A stretch of DNA of 19,096 nt from the NCBI GenBank assembly GCA_001953115.1, contig LSSL01003479.1, positions 1 to 19,096 on the forward strand, read 5' to 3'. Below are positions 10,266 through 19,096 of the stretch, in pieces. The DNA comes from Smittium mucronatum. Its lineage: Eukaryota > Kickxellomycota > Harpellomycetes > Harpellales > Legeriomycetaceae. The position numbers and the translations under genes were made by a program. Numbering within the stretch: the stretch's first letter is position 1; each line of letters starts with the position of its first letter. The notes below the pieces were generated by a model. The model ran no database searches. It saw only the letters and a list, made by a program, of their open reading frames with translations, and was not told the origin of the DNA.

Positions 10266-10444
10266 ATGTCTATATTCAACTCATGTTTAAATTCACGCAA
10301 GTTGTTTCCACCATTCCCAAACAAGAAAAACGCTGTATGAGGTGGAGTTTTGGTACTCTATTGTTGAAAAGTATACCGATCGAAAATATAGAAATTGATG
10401 AGTTAAATAAGTCTTTTGAAGCCGTCCTACCCATATTATCTTGA
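10266..10444 (+). other. Two small ORFs joined by an ATGA overlap, unrecognised
   Basis: The first frame (10266-10340, 24 codons) starts MSIFNSCLNSRKLFPPFPNK. The second (10337-10444, 35 codons) starts MRWSFGTLLLKSIPIENIEI and ends EAVLPILS. The TGA of the first overlaps the ATG of the second as ATGA. Both have coding-like composition, so this may be one small gene with a frameshift or an unseen intron (GTATGA at 10335 resembles a donor). I do not recognise it. Confidence 0.25.
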
Positions 10445-11347
10445 TTTTTATTATAAATCTTATAAAATAATCATTGAATTTCATATATCATCCATACTAT
10501 AAATGGCTTAAACATTGACCATTTACTATATATATTGTCTATATAAAGATGACTAAAAATTATAAATCTTGAAAATTAGGGAAATCCGAATGAAATATCT
10601 TTAATTTGATTGTTTTTCGTTTCCTATTATAGACTTTCTTCAGAGGAATAAAGGATGGTGAAATTTTGACTACAGGATAAATAAGTCCTGTTATCTGTCA
10701 ATATAATTTCGTGATACAAAAAAAGGATGAATAAATCCATTGGAAAAGTTGGACAAAGAATAGTAAACTATTTAAACCAACCAAAAGTCTAATTAATGTA
10801 TTTATGTTAATTATCCATATACTATTTATTATTACTTCTAATAGTCCAATAATAATAGTCATAACTGAAATTTAAAATAATAGCGAATAGGATTAAGGGA
10901 TGTTCAGGTTTGAAATGAGTGCTATAGACCAATTAAACTATGTGAGCAGACATTTAATTCTAGATCAACACGCATAGATTTTTTATAATATGGGTATGCA
11001 TTTGATTAAGAAACCATAACTGGCTAAAGAATGTTAACACAAACTGAAGTTGAGTGGTTGCACAAATAAAAGGGGTTTATTTGGGCCATAGAGGAGATAG
11101 GTTTGTTTAGACAAATAACATTGGTACTTCGTTTAATGCGTCAGTTGATTTTGCAGTTTTATTGGTGAATTAGATTAATGGTTTATGTTTATTGGGAAAA
11201 CATATGGAGGTTAACTTTTAAGGCAAAGCGGAGTTAGAGGGATAGTAAGAATGTATGGATAAAAGAATCGGTCGGTTTGGTTTAATACATATCCACATTC
11301 AAAGCTAAATCATCTGTAGACTTAAATTACCAAAATTTGTCCGAAAT

Positions 11348-11720
11348 ATGGAGGTTGTAAACGATGCTGAACAAGAAAAGATCCTCTCTAATCTCGATGA
11401 GGACGTTGAATTCGAAGAGTTTGACGCTGAAGGTACTTTATAGTCTCTCTTACCATCTTTTAAACAAAACTCTTTTTATAACTTACCTTAACCTTTGTTT
11501 TAGAATGGAGCGAAGATGAGAAGGACAAGGAAGACTTGAATCTATGGGAGGAGGATTGGGACGATGATGACTTGGAAGATGACTTTTCCAGCCAACTAAG
11601 GTATATCTACGCCCATTTTACTTTTACTTTTCTTTTTATCGCTTTGCATCACTAATCTAACTTTTTTTTTTTTAAAGAGCCGAGTTGGAGAAAACAGTCA
11701 ATCCCTATTCCCAGAAATAA
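11348..11720 (+). CDS. SEM1: SEM1/DSS1, small acidic proteasome-lid subunit
   Basis: Three exons (11348-11432, 11504-11600, 11678-11720) join to a 74-residue protein. Sem1/DSS1 is an intrinsically disordered scaffold that holds Rpn3 and Rpn7 in the 26S proteasome lid and also serves TREX-2 (mRNA export) and, in many eukaryotes, BRCA2-type recombination complexes. The family pattern is clear: two acidic patches with conserved aromatics, FEEFDAEEWSEDE (residues 22-34) and LNLWEEDWDDDDLEDDF (40-56), followed by a short C-terminal helix ending QLRAELEK. The length is normal (70-89 residues in the family). Intron 1 (71 nt) has donor GTACTT and a TTAAC branch site; intron 2 (77 nt) has donor GTATAT and a textbook CTAAC branch site. 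Both joins keep the frame. The next gene, MED17, lies 478 bp downstream on the same strand. Confidence 0.96.
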
Positions 11721-12198
11721 TATTAGAGCAATTCGTTCCTGTTTTTTATATTCTCTTGAAAATCGAAGCAACTTTTTAGTTGCCAATAATTAATTTTAAA
11801 ATAGTGTGTCCTCTTACAAAGTTTTTTAAATAAAAAATACAAGTGTTTTCGTATAATTTACCTTTACCTTATTCTTTATTATCTTCCTTTTCTCGTGCTA
11901 ATAGAATATATCAATTTTATAAAATTTTCTTGTTGCTGTAAACATTTTCTGTGTTTCAGCATTTGTTTAATTTTCTCTCTTGAAATGGATTTTGAGCTGA
12001 GAAATTCGACTGCGAATAGCTCATTTAAAAACTGCTAGAAGTTCTCAGTGATATCATTGGATGACATTTTGTGGTTCTTGTTCTCCGCTCCAATAAGAAT
12101 ACCGTTTGGATTTTAACAATTTTTGTTTTGGATATTTGATTTCTGCATTTTTGGGCTTTGAATTCATCAGTCTTTGATTCAGCTCTACTAAATTCAAA
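11721..12198 (+). other. SEM1-MED17 intergenic region with possible uORF
   Basis: 478 bp holding the 3' end of SEM1 and the promoter and leader of MED17. A 17-codon ATG-to-TAG frame at 11985-12038 (MDFELRNSTANSSFKNC) lies 160 bases before the MED17 start and would act as an upstream ORF if transcribed. It could instead be chance; the transcript start is not visible. Confidence 0.4.
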
Positions 12199-15100
12199 AT
12201 GAACGATTCTCAAATCCCTTCTTTAATCGATGAAGACAGGTATATATAATCTTTAATTGCTTTTATTTGAAATTTTTGACTACATTTTCCTTTTTATCTT
12301 TTACGTGTTCTTTTTCTTAGCTTAAACGAAAAGATTGAGAGCACCGTTGCTCTTCTTTGGAGGGAACATCCTAATTTTGAAGGTCTTGATTTTTCCTCTT
12401 CAATCTCCGCTATTTCCAACTCTGAATGTAACCCCCCGGAATCTTCTAAAAGCGTTAGCAAAGATGCCAATGATGTTTCCAATTCTACTGAAGAAAAGAT
12501 CTCTTTGATTGAGGATTTGAGAAATAAATTATGGTATATTTTTATTCTTCATTTTTCAAAATTTACCCAACTTTTAACTCTTTATTTTCCCTATTGTTCT
12601 GCTCTATATTTCAGGCATTCTCGATCTGAAATCGCAGTTGCTTTAGATGCTGTCATTTTGCTTTTAGAAACTTCATCAAATAATCAAGCCTCTGTTTCTA
12701 ATAATTCAGAATCTTCCAACTCCCTCGGTTCAGGTTTGTTGACGATGGATACAATAATTAACGAAAAACCTTCTGATCAAGAAAAGGCATACCAACTACT
12801 TATTTCTTTGGGCCAAAAGCAAAAGGTTAGTTTCCAATTTAGTGTCTACTTTTTTTTCCTTACATTAATATTTATTTTGTGGTAAAATTTTGTTCTCTCG
12901 TTTATTTAATTACTGTTCAAATTTTTTTTAAATAAAACAACGTTTTATTAATAATTAATGATTTTTTACTCTTTTGTTGTAAATTTTATTGCCGATAGCA
13001 ATTAGAAACATCCTCAGAGTATTTATCTGCTCAGAGCACTCGTTTACGGAACATAATCAGTAATTCCAAAGCAGATTTTATTAGTGCTCTTGAGCTAAGG
13101 CGCCGCTATTGGTCCATACAACATTTTCAATCAAAAGAATTGGGCTCCAAATTTTTTATTCCTTATGCACACAATAGTGGTAACTCTTTACTATCCCTTT
13201 ATAATATAACTTATTAAAGCTTTTTTCATTCTTAATTGTTTTTTTTATTAATAGTTCTTTATGGGCATCCAGGCACTGTCAATATAGATATGGGCTCACA
13301 GGATTTTTCTGATAATAATAATCCTTTGGTTTCCACCTTGCCTCCCCAAAAGAAATTTTTTACAAGTAATACAAAACTTCCTATATCATCTCTCTCAACC
13401 CATTTAATTGGAAAAAAAAACAACGGCCATCACAAAAGCGTTTCTATTAATTTATCAAGCCTTCAGAGCAACGATACTAGTCTCACTGATAAAATACAAT
13501 TCATAAATAATCAATTAATTAAAGCTCGAGAATCTTCATACTCTAAAGAACTTTTCAAAAGGATTCAACACGAAGCCTTATATTTTTCTAAAGGCTCCTT
13601 ATCTACTATAAACGACTTCAGGCCACCTAATCCTGACCCTTCAGAATTATCGGATAGTATAGATGCCCTCAATGAAAATCCCAACAGCACCACAGATGTT
13701 CTTAACATTCCTCTTAGCTTACCTGGATACAACTTAAATCTACAGTATAGAATTTCAAAATCGCTAGTGTCTCCAGAAGATCCCTCAAAAATAATACCAG
13801 ACAATCAAAAAGAGATCAATTTCAATGTTTCAACTACATATGAATCTTTGCCATCATATTTAAGAATTGTCCCTGACTTGACTATGATTTTAAGTTACAA
13901 GTATATGATTAAACAGTACCAGTATGAAAACCTGAAAAGAATTGGAACATTATCTACTCTTGGGCCAGTTCCTCGCAACCTATTGCCTGTAATCGAATCC
14001 CTAAAATTCTTATTTCTGTCTAATCAAATCGACTCATTTTTGGTCAGACTCAATGTTTTCTGGAAGAGAGCTACTCACTCACGCATTTTTTTGAATTCAG
14101 TATATATTGGCATAAATAAGAATGAAATGCCTGATGTGTATTATTCGACCAGTTTTGTCTTTGGGACCAGGTAATTATAAGAGTTTTTTTATTTCTAAAA
14201 ATTTTCTATACTGTGATTTTTTATTATTGTTCTTTGCTTTTATTTGTTACTCAACTAACATTATTTGAACGTATTATTATTCTTTTTAGTGAATCTTTTA
14301 TAGTCCAAGTTTTGCGTTCAGGGAACATTATTTTGTACCATTCTTCGAATTCTGATTTAATAGAACCTCTCTCTGGATTATCGCCGTATTTTTTGTTCTC
14401 CAATTTTTCGCAATTTTGTTTACATATTACTTCGATCCTTGCAAAGCTATTGTCATTCAATATATGTGACCATTTAAATTCCAATGCAATCAGCAATATA
14501 ACCATTCCTAATCCGATAGATGGTATAAACATCCAAGGCGTTGATAATAATGTTGGACCGACACAAGAAATTAAATCGCATGTTTCGGACAAGTTTGTGT
14601 ATAATCCCGCCTCCGGGCTGACTAATGGGACGTTTATTTTCAACAACTCGATTCTTGTTAACACATCGTTTTCTTTAGACATTAACAATAATTTAGAAAC
14701 TTATGATTTCGAAGATGAGAGGCGAAAAGATTTAGAAGATCCCGAATCTTTTGATGATAAAGAAAAACATTTGGAGGACCCTGGTGACTCTTCATGTGAA
14801 CAAAATAGCGAACTTGCAATGGACATTGATTTAGAGAATTATTCAGTTACAAAAAAAGAAGACACGGATTTTTTAAATGATGAAGGAAACCGAAAACATA
14901 AAAACCATAACGAAATGGAAAAGTATCTGCAATCAATAAAGATATCTTTCCAACTAGTGATCTTTGAAAAAATCAACTCTTATGATGAATCTCAAACGGA
15001 TGTGATAAAGATATATGACGAGAATAAAGTCTTCAAAGTACCATTTCAATTTGTTAGGAACAAATATACAACAAAGATATATAGATTTGAGGACGATATT

Positions 15101-15199
15101 GTAAAGTCGTTGCCAATGGAATCATTTATGTATGAGGGTGACGGAACGTTCAGCGACTATGTTTTTAGATGCATAATCCTTAACGCTATTCACAAATGA
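12199..15199 (+). CDS. MED17: MED17/Srb4, Mediator head-module subunit
   Basis: Six exons (12199-12239, 12321-12533, 12615-12825, 12999-13179, 13255-14170, 14290-15199) total 2472 nt and give 823 residues with no stop at any join. Med17 is the scaffold of the Mediator head, contacting Med11, Med22, Med6 and RNA polymerase II in the nucleus. The N-terminal third follows the fungal Med17 pattern: a helix reading HSRSEIAVALDAVILLLE (86-103), an acidic/polar linker, then a long helix with RLRNIISNSK (170-179) and ALELRRRYWSIQ (185-196) leading to LGSKFFIPYA (203-212). The rest is poorly conserved, as usual for this protein. An acidic insert at about 658-690, rich in Asp and Glu, is likely disordered. 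It is longer than yeast Srb4 (687). An in-frame A9 run in exon 5 is intact. Introns are 75-173 nt. The family call rests on the pattern in residues 80-212. Confidence 0.8.
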
Positions 15200-15386
15200 T
15201 TCTTTTTTTATCTTTTCAAAAAGTAAAATTTTATTAAATTCAGATTTGCACGAGTGAAACTTTCCTATATATTTAGAAACTCTTTAAAGTCAGTTTCAAA
15301 GCTGTGACGGATGATTATTTTATTTTTATTTTTATTTTTAAAATGCAAAAACACTTTAAAATGCAAAAATCTGGCAGATCTTTGTT

Positions 15387-16726
15387 CTATCTAAAGGTAA
15401 GAGGGGTAGACTCCTCGATTTTATTTGTTACTTTGGGGTGCCAGTACCCAGTCTTTACATCATTGAATGCGAGAAATCGGTTTTCCTCCTGGTCTGAGAG
15501 TATGTATAACCCTGGAGAAAGATACTTCATCAATTTAACTGAGTTGCCCAGTATTTTGTTTCTTCCTATATGCAAATGGCCGGAAGAGCTAAAGGAGACA
15601 AATACTTTTCTGCCTACATGATAAACATAATAAATGGGTCCCGGTTTCGAATATATAGCTTTATAAGTGACGTTTTGATTTAAAGGAGGAAATGATACTA
15701 TATCTTCTCCATGATAGCAAATAGTATCCGTTAAGGTCCAATCTTCGGGATCGGTATCAATAAAATCTATTGAAAGACCAAAACCATCGAGACTTTGAAA
15801 ATATTTACAATCTAGTATACTTATTGCAGTTGCAGAAGGCAACGCTACAGTAGCTCCGGTAGCTAGATTCGGTGGCGGAGGAATACTGAAGGTCCAGGGG
15901 ATATCTTTCTGTGGATTCCTGGGTAGACTCTGACATGAAAATTTTTTTTTTTTCCAAGGCAGGCCAAGATCTTTCTTTTCCCCTAATTAAATCGGAGACG
16001 GAGACAGACCCATCATATTCTGGTTCTTCAAAAGATCGATTTTTCCACAGATATTTGTTTTTTTATGTAACGTGACATTCTGAATAAATCTAATCGTCTG
16101 CTGTAAAGTGTGCCGAATGGTGCTCCAACAATATAAACTCTCTCATCCCTTGGAACCTCCTCTTTGAAACATAGAACTCCCTGATATAGAGTCAAGTATT
16201 TTCCATCGTAAACCACAAATTCGCTGACAAGATAAATAACATGCCAAAGTTTGGATATTGCTCCTTCACTAATAAACTTGTCTTTTGTCAAGCAAGAAAT
16301 CGGTCGATGGGTCTACTTCAAGAATTCGATATTGGGAAAATACCGGGATAAAATAACCTACCACTACAATCCCCATCCATTTTTTTTTTTTTTAGGGGTT
16401 TTTTTCAAGGAAAATTCATTGACCCTTTCCGGGCCCAAATTTGTGCCTTGCCCCTATTTGCCCAGATCAACCCTTTCAATTGGCCTAACTTTTAGATTTA
16501 TCCAATGGTATACAAATAATATTAAACTAATGAAAACATTGGGCGGAAAGCGAACGCCAGTATTTGTACCGTCAGCTCTAAAAGCGTTAATTAGCTTTAT
16601 TTTTTTATTGCTTGCAAAAATCCTACTTTTTATCCATCTTATTTTTATTGGCCAATAAAAGATGCCGATTAGCATTAATAGGACCAGTAAAAGTAATCTA
16701 TTGGTTAATGATATGGAGCTTACCAA
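15387..16726 (-). pseudogene. Frameshifted membrane-anchored gene of unknown family
   Basis: A run of minus-strand open segments, each protein-like, succeeds one another in changing frames. The N-terminal part (near 16726-16520) has a hydrophobic helix (RLLLLVLLMLIGIFY) then a basic stretch, like a signal anchor, but has no ATG before MLIGIF. A 60-nt GT..AG segment (about 16438-16497) could be an intron removing an in-frame TAG. Frames then change at A14 (16380-16393), near A4 (16283-16286), at A7 (16058-16064) and at A12 (15942-15953). The C-terminal 180 codons, from about IPWTFSIPPPP to ESTPLTFR, are one clean frame. At A4, A7 and A12 removing a single A makes the frames meet. A 49-nt GT..AG segment upstream of A4 could explain that shift as an intron; A7 and A12 have no such escape. 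It may be a recent pseudogene, a slippage-decoded gene, or misread homopolymers. I do not recognise the family. Its 3' end converges on MED17, 187 bp away. Confidence 0.6.
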
Positions 16727-16860
16727 TTACTAAAAACAGAACATTGCTTTGATCTTAAGGGAAAAAAAAGTGAGGCTTTATAACCAAATCTGCTAATTGA
16801 CCAAGATTTTAGATACGAAAAAATCGATACTTTTGATTCAAAAGCACAAAATTTTGTAAA

Positions 16861-17712
16861 ATGAGTACTAGTTGGTCGCAAATCAACATAACTTTCAGCC
16901 CGCGATCGCAGGGGAGCTACCTAGTAACTAGGGAGATCGAGTCGCAGATAAATTCAGAGCTGGCAAAGTACAAGATCGGCATGGCCAATATTTTCCGTAC
17001 GGCCAAAATCATTTAAATTTGCCTTGTAAAATTATTATTGACTTTAATCGCAAATGCCTTACACGTATATCTATGTAGTGCAACATACCAGTGCCAGTTT
17101 GACTCTGAATGAAAATTGTGATCCCGATGTGCGTAAAGATATGAGCATGATCTTGAATCGAATAGTTCCCGAAGATGCCCCTTATGTCCATACCTACGAG
17201 GGCCCCGACGATATGGTACTTTTTTTTTTTAACGTAAACTAATTTAATCTCTTTAGCTAAAACAAAATACTGTTAATGGCTAATCTGTCTTTTTTCTTTA
17301 AAAGAAAGGGTGGTTTAAAAACTCGCTACTTTAAATTCTGGAACAGCATTTTCCTGTACCATAAATCTGTATATTCCCCATTAATAATGAAAATAACATT
17401 AATTCGATTCTATCTGACTATGATTTTAAAATATAGCCTGGCCATGTTAAAAGTTCACTGATGGGAGTTTCGCTTAATATTCCAGTATCTAACGGAAAAT
17501 TATCAATGGGAACTTGGCAAGGGTAAAAAAAATCTAATAGTAAAAACAGAGTTATCTAACAATAAAATTCCATGATACATAATAGTAAAAACTTATTTAT
17601 TTTCCATTTTAATTACAACTTTTTTTGAACTATTAGGATTTGGCTTATTGAGCATCGATTGGACAGACACCAACGCAAGGCTATTGTCACAATTAACGGA
17701 ACTACCAAATAA
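16861..17712 (+). CDS. YjbQ/UPF0047 family protein
   Basis: Four exons (16861-16996, 17079-17215, 17437-17522, 17637-17712) join to 144 residues, the usual length for this family. Bacterial YjbQ has a weak thiamine-phosphate synthase activity; the cellular role in fungi is unclear. The diagnostic stretches are all there: [12 protein letters not shown] (47-58) with the conserved His48 and Glu57, DPDVRKDM (60-67), YEGPDDM (85-91), HVKSSLMG (94-101), and GTWQGIWLIEHR (116-127). Splicing restores each motif exactly at introns 1 and 3. Intron 2 (221 nt) was placed because the next motif begins at 17437, with CTGAC as branch site 23 nt before the acceptor; a shorter exit at 17256 would give a stop eight codons later. 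Donors are GTACGG, GTACTT and GTAAAA. It starts 134 bp from the broken gene, which is divergent, and converges on the RED-like gene. Confidence 0.95.
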
Positions 17713-17875
17713 CATTCTTCTATTAGAAATTACCAATCTCATATCTTCTTCCCCTTATGAACTTTTAGATTTCTACCAAAATTTTACCTAAACCCTTTTT
17801 ACTTGCACTAAAAATAAATAAATTGCTATCAGAAATTTGTTTAGTCAATTATGCTTGCAATGTTAAATAAATCCA

Positions 17876-17886
17876 CCCCCCCCCCC
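17876..17886. repeat. C11 homopolymer
   Basis: Eleven C in a row, ending one base before the stop codon of the RED-like gene (G11 on its coding strand, so immediately 3' of the stop). This is striking in an AT-rich region. Confidence 0.9.
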
Positions 17887-17887
17887 T

Positions 17888-19096
17888 TCAGCCAAAGTAT
17901 GATTCCCCATATTTTTCAGACATGTAATTTCGGGTAGCTTGCCACTCTCTATCCAATTTTGCTTTCTTTTTAGACTCTTTTTGTCCTTCGGCAGAGATAG
18001 TCTGACTATCCACGGATCCCAAAGCATGGTTTCGCTTATTGAGGTTTCTTATCTTCGCGCTAGATCTATTCTTGTTTAATGTGCTATCTTTAGACTTGAT
18101 TCCAAATTGGAACGCTGCCTTTGGAAGTTGCACTTGATTGTCCTTGTATTTTTCCCACTCTTCAATTGAATCAAAGTCGTATTTAGATAGCTGAGTCTTT
18201 TTGAACTTGGAAACTGATCCTACGTCCATTTGTGAACTCTTTAATAAAAGTTTTTTTCTGTTAGCCAACGATAAATCACCCTCTAATTTAGATTCACTTG
18301 TATCCAAGCCATCTTCAATAATATCGTCTTCGCCCTCCTCACCACTTGAGATATCATCGATATATTCTCCATACCCGCCCACTAATGAATCACTCGCTAG
18401 TCCTTTGTTTTTAGCCTGTTTTAATTCATCCAAATCCAAGTTGTAGTTATAGTTCATTTCCGAATTCAGATCATCATTTTCAGATAGTTCTTCTGGACTT
18501 TTATTTTGGTATGAAATACTGTTATGATCTGCAGTAATTTTTCCATCAAACGAATCCAACGGATAAAATCCTGTTACTGAATCTTCACCCCCAAGCCTCT
18601 CTCCATTCTCATTCTCGTTATATACATCTGGGTAGTCTCCTGTTAGATTTTCATTCTCATTGTACACATCAGGGTAAGCAGCTGTTAGATTTTCATTCTC
18701 ATTGTACACATCAGGGTAGTCTCCTGTTAGATTTTCATTCTCGTTATATACATCTGGGTAGTCTCCTGTTAGGTTTTCATTCTCATTGTACACATCAGGG
18801 TAGTCTCCTGTTAGATTTTCATTCTCGTTATATACATCTGGGTAGTCTCCTGTTAGGTTTTCATTCTCATTGTACACATCAGGGTAGTCTCCTGTTAGAT
18901 TTTCATTCTCGTTATATACATCTGGGTAGTCTCCTGTTAGGTTTTCATTCTCATTGTACACATCAGGGTAGTCTCCTGTTAGATTTTCATTCTCGTTATA
19001 TACATCTGGGTAGTCTCCTGTTAGGTTTTCATTCTCATTGTACACATCAGGGTAGTCTCCTGTTAGATTTTCATTCTCGTTATATACATCTGGGTA
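17888..19096 (-). CDS. RED/IK-like spliceosome protein, 5' end outside window
   Basis: The C-terminal 402 residues are visible; the frame is open through the right edge, so the start and any RED_N domain lie beyond it. RED (gene IK in humans) acts with Smu1 in activation of the spliceosomal B complex. The identification rests on WEKYKDNQVQLPKAAFQFGI, which ends 69 residues before the C terminus, and on KAKLDREWQATRNYM near the end; both follow the order and spacing of the RED C-terminal domain. Before this comes an acidic, Ser/Asp-rich linker, and before that about 11 copies of a 14-residue repeat, YNENENLTGDYPDV. Human RED has an Arg/Asp/Glu repeat in its middle, but this Asn-rich unit is unrelated to it. 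No intron is needed in the visible part. It converges on the YjbQ gene, 175 bp away. Confidence 0.75.
   Translation of the reverse strand, partial: YPDVYNENENLTGDYPDVYNENENLTGDYPDVYNENENLTGDYPDVYNENENLTGDYPDVYNENENLTGDYPDVYNENENLTGDYPDVYNENENLTGDYPDVYNENENLTGDYPDVYNENENLTGDYPDVYNENENLTAAYPDVYNENENLTGDYPDVYNENENGERLGGEDSVTGFYPLDSFDGKITADHNSISYQNKSPEELSENDDLNSEMNYNYNLDLDELKQAKNKGLASDSLVGGYGEYIDDISSGEEGEDDIIEDGLDTSESKLEGDLSLANRKKLLLKSSQMDVGSVSKFKKTQLSKYDFDSIEEWEKYKDNQVQLPKAAFQFGIKSKDSTLNKNRSSAKIRNLNKRNHALGSVDSQTISAEGQKESKKKAKLDREWQATRNYMSEKYGESYFG
18610..19096 (-). repeat. 42-bp coding minisatellite with 84-bp higher-order unit
   Basis: Tandem 42-bp units encode YNENENLTGDYPDV in the RED-like gene. 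Two versions alternate over most of the array: one reads TTGTACACATCAGGG on the plus strand, the other TTATATACATCTGGG, so the working DNA unit is 84 bp. Differences between the two are all synonymous (GTG/GTA, TAC/TAT, AAT/AAC, CCT/CCA). One unit, at 18660-18700, differs in protein (LTAAYPDV). The array continues past the window edge, so the copy number is unknown. Confidence 0.95.

Larger units (their letters stand above)
5857..11347. other. Long gene-poor intergenic region
   Basis: About 5.5 kb between the divergent GT15 and SEM1 genes. I cannot support a full gene here. Roughly 6180-7900 appears less AT-rich than 1528-4317 and holds short coding-like stretches: 6186-6290 (+), 6778-6948 (+) and 6363-6590 (-, 75 codons with a true ATG, spanning a G8 run). 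The 117-codon minus-strand frame at 8213-8566 opens with TTG, is dominated by Leu, Ile and Ser, and resembles nothing I know. The 105-codon minus-strand frame at 9893-10210 contains a Gln-Lys run that comes only from the GTTTTT repeat. I found no tRNA box pair and no U1, U2, U4, U5 or U6 snRNA core sequence. Confidence 0.55.

Noticed and set aside
14251..14688. 145-codon minus-strand ORF
   Set aside because: Antisense to MED17 exon 6, whose frame is supported by splicing and family pattern.
15304..15621. 105-codon plus-strand ORF
   Set aside because: Antisense shadow of the clean C-terminal frame of the broken gene.
1..19096. CRISPR array or bacterial operon
   Set aside because: The tandem repeats have no spacers and are coding; genes are intron-bearing and eukaryotic.

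Overview
This window looks like nuclear DNA from an AT-rich fungus. Four genes carry or imply spliceosomal machinery: three are split by introns of 71-221 nt with GT..AG ends and YTRAC-like branch sites. The complete glycosyltransferase belongs to GT15 (Kre2/Ktr), a fungus-specific family, and the Mediator subunit is of the divergent fungal Med17 type. The density of introns argues against a budding yeast. I cannot place the organism below kingdom level from this sequence.

Layout. Positions 7-1521 hold a decayed Tc1/mariner-type DNA transposon, with diverged inverted repeats of about 130 bp at both ends, a possible TA target duplication, and a shattered minus-strand transposase. Positions 1528-4317 are very AT-rich and hold no gene I can support, only a foldback and short inverted repeats. 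An intact GT15 alpha-mannosyltransferase lies on the minus strand (4318-5856). A 5.5 kb gene-poor stretch follows (5857-11347), with small unexplained reading frames, a perfect hairpin and two simple repeats. From 11348 the window is gene-dense: SEM1/DSS1 (3 exons, +), MED17 (6 exons, +), a minus-strand membrane-anchored gene of unknown family broken in several frames at A-homopolymers (15387-16726), a YjbQ/UPF0047 gene (4 exons, +), and the 3' part of a RED/IK-like spliceosome gene (minus) that runs off the right edge inside a 42-bp tandem repeat.

The genes are unrelated housekeeping functions (proteasome lid/TREX-2, transcription, splicing, Golgi glycosylation); nothing suggests an operon or gene cluster. 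The points most worth a second look are the strictly synonymous 42/84-bp repeat array in the RED-like gene, the gene broken at successive A-runs while its neighbours are intact, the transposon fossil, and the loosely conserved 5' splice sites.
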